NCBI GenBank assembly: GCA_001971685.1 | Contig: CP019326.1 | Span: forward strand, 248,001 to 312,000 | Origin: Halomonas sp. 1513 | GTDB lineage: Bacteria > Pseudomonadota > Gammaproteobacteria > Pseudomonadales > Halomonadaceae | Direction of reading: 5' to 3' | DNA: 64,000 nucleotides | Part shown: in pieces, positions 63,309-64,000 of the stretch | Position numbering within the stretch: position 1 is the stretch's first letter | Layout: each line of letters begins with the position of its first letter | The notes under the pieces: model-generated | Databases searched by the model: none | The model's input: only the letters and a program-made list of their open reading frames with translations | Told to the model about the DNA's origin: nothing | Position numbers and translations under genes: made by a program

Positions 63309-63356
63309 GGGTGGGCTGGCGGCGTTGGCCGCGTAGATATCTTCAGGAGAGCCGTC

Positions 63357-63836
63357 ATGTCCCCGCCGTTACTGCCCCTGCCACGTCCGCCTGCACTGCC
63401 CCGTTTGATACGTAGCATTGACCCCCGAGTGCCACTGGTGGTCAAGCGCCAGTTGATCGAGCCAATGCTCAACCGAACCTTCGCCGTACCGCTGGCCGAG
63501 GGCGAGTTCGATGCGCTCGCAGGCCGCCGGATCTCGCTGCACGTCGAGGACCTGGGCGTGCAGCTGACCCTGACCCTCGAAGCGGAGCGCTTTCGGCTTA
63601 CCCAGGAGTCGGGCGAAGCCACCATTCGCGGCGGCTGGCGCGAGTTCCTGTGCCTGGCCACCCGGCGCCAGGACCCCGACGCCCTGTTCTTTCAGCGTCG
63701 CCTGGTGATCGAGGGTGACACCGAACTTGGGCTGATGGTCAAGAACCTGCTGGATGGCCGCGAGGAGGGGCTGGCCCAGGGACCTTTCGGCGATTGGCTG
63801 GCGCGCGTCGAGCGTCTGGCCTGCGCCGAGCGTTGA
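63357..63836 (+). CDS. ubiT: Anaerobic ubiquinone biosynthesis accessory factor UbiT
   Basis: 159 residues with CAGGAGAG upstream. SCP2 lipid-binding domain: VKRQLIEPMLNRTFAVPLAEGEFDALAGRRI begins it (read in parts NRTFAVPLAEGEFD), followed by ATIRGGWREFLCLATRRQDPDALFFQRRLVIEGDTELGL, whose QDPDALFFQRRL part is typical. UbiT, with UbiU and UbiV, serves oxygen-independent ubiquinone synthesis. ubiU and ubiV are not in the window before its end, 164 bases downstream. Confidence 0.9.
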   Translation: MSPPLLPLPRPPALPRLIRSIDPRVPLVVKRQLIEPMLNRTFAVPLAEGEFDALAGRRISLHVEDLGVQLTLTLEAERFRLTQESGEATIRGGWREFLCLATRRQDPDALFFQRRLVIEGDTELGLMVKNLLDGREEGLAQGPFGDWLARVERLACAER

Positions 63837-63921
63837 GCGATGCGACGTTTCCGCCCCTCGCTGGAGATCCCTGCATGAGCCCTTCCCCCAAGGGCACGGG
63901 GCGAGGTGAGCCGGCGTGATG

Positions 63922-64000
63922 TTAGTGGCGTAGGGTCAGCCTTTGAAAGTTGGGGCGCAGTTCGCTGACAAGCGCTTCTATCTCTGCGGTCGTCGGGGCG
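63922..64000 (-). CDS. Possible C-terminal end of a gene entering from the right (partial)
   Basis: On the - strand an open frame covers the last 25 codons, ending TAA at 63922-63924; visible residues include TTAEIEALVSELRPNFQRL and TLRH. Codon choice fits the genome, but the stretch is too short to assign a family. The 85 bases between this stop and ubiT contain only a weak hairpin (GCCCTT/AAGGGC). Confidence 0.4.
   Translation of the reverse strand, partial: APTTAEIEALVSELRPNFQRLTLRH

Overview
The window is a GC-rich chromosomal segment of a gammaproteobacterium, most likely a member of the Halomonadaceae (Halomonas or a close relative). This rests on gene order (carB-greA, ftsH-folP-glmM-tpiA-secG-leu tRNA-fMet tRNA-rimP-nusA-infB-rbfA-truB-rpsO-pnp; dksA-gluQ-cbrA-cbrB-pcnB-folK-panB-panC; pilT-pilU beside yggS-yggT-metX-metW), on the 16S sequence type and on codon usage. 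No search could be run, so the genus is an inference.

Layout. 1-16.9 kb is a housekeeping block on the + strand: end of pyrimidine synthesis (carB), transcription (greA, nusA), membrane proteolysis (ftsH), folate and cell-wall precursors (folP, glmM), glycolysis (tpiA), secretion (secG), initiator tRNA, and ribosome/translation factors (rimP, infB, rbfA, truB, rpsO, pnp). 16.9-28.7 kb is mostly on the - strand: a thiolase, the pcnB-folK-panB-panC operon, and a carbon/nitrogen control locus (dksA, gluQ, cbrX, cbrA, cbrB). Between cbrB and pcnB lies an apparently non-coding RNA with the hallmarks of CrcZ: a sigma-54 promoter, eight A-rich CAA-type motifs separated by or displayed in GC-rich hairpins, and a 3' hairpin. 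29-39.2 kb holds an aminotransferase, sfsA, metXW, yggT/yggS, twitching ATPases pilT/pilU, anmK and tyrS.

39.2-46.7 kb holds an IS3-family (IS150-like) element, then a complete rRNA operon (tandem promoters, boxA, 16S, tRNA-Ile, tRNA-Ala, 23S, 5S, terminator). Its spacer carries a decayed tRNA-Ile copy and palindromic repeats, and the 3' end of the operon is partly duplicated. 47-58.4 kb is a mixed region of small housekeeping and poorly characterised genes (entericidin-like lipoprotein, Tim44-like protein, yaaA, aldo/keto reductase, Sel1 protein, LOG protein, ybaK, patB-like lyase, CnoX-like thioredoxin, DUF3750).

58.4-64 kb looks like an anaerobic / nitric-oxide / metal neighbourhood: a four-gene exported metal-type cassette (His/Cys-rich small protein, His-rich beta-propeller, 46-residue Met-rich membrane peptide, DUF411 protein), then nsrR, DUF454, hemN and ubiT. 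Three FNR/ANR-like sites precede the cassette, hemN and ubiT, and an NsrR-like site overlaps the DUF454-nsrR promoter. The CbrAB-CrcZ-like locus and this last cluster are the two most interesting parts of the window.
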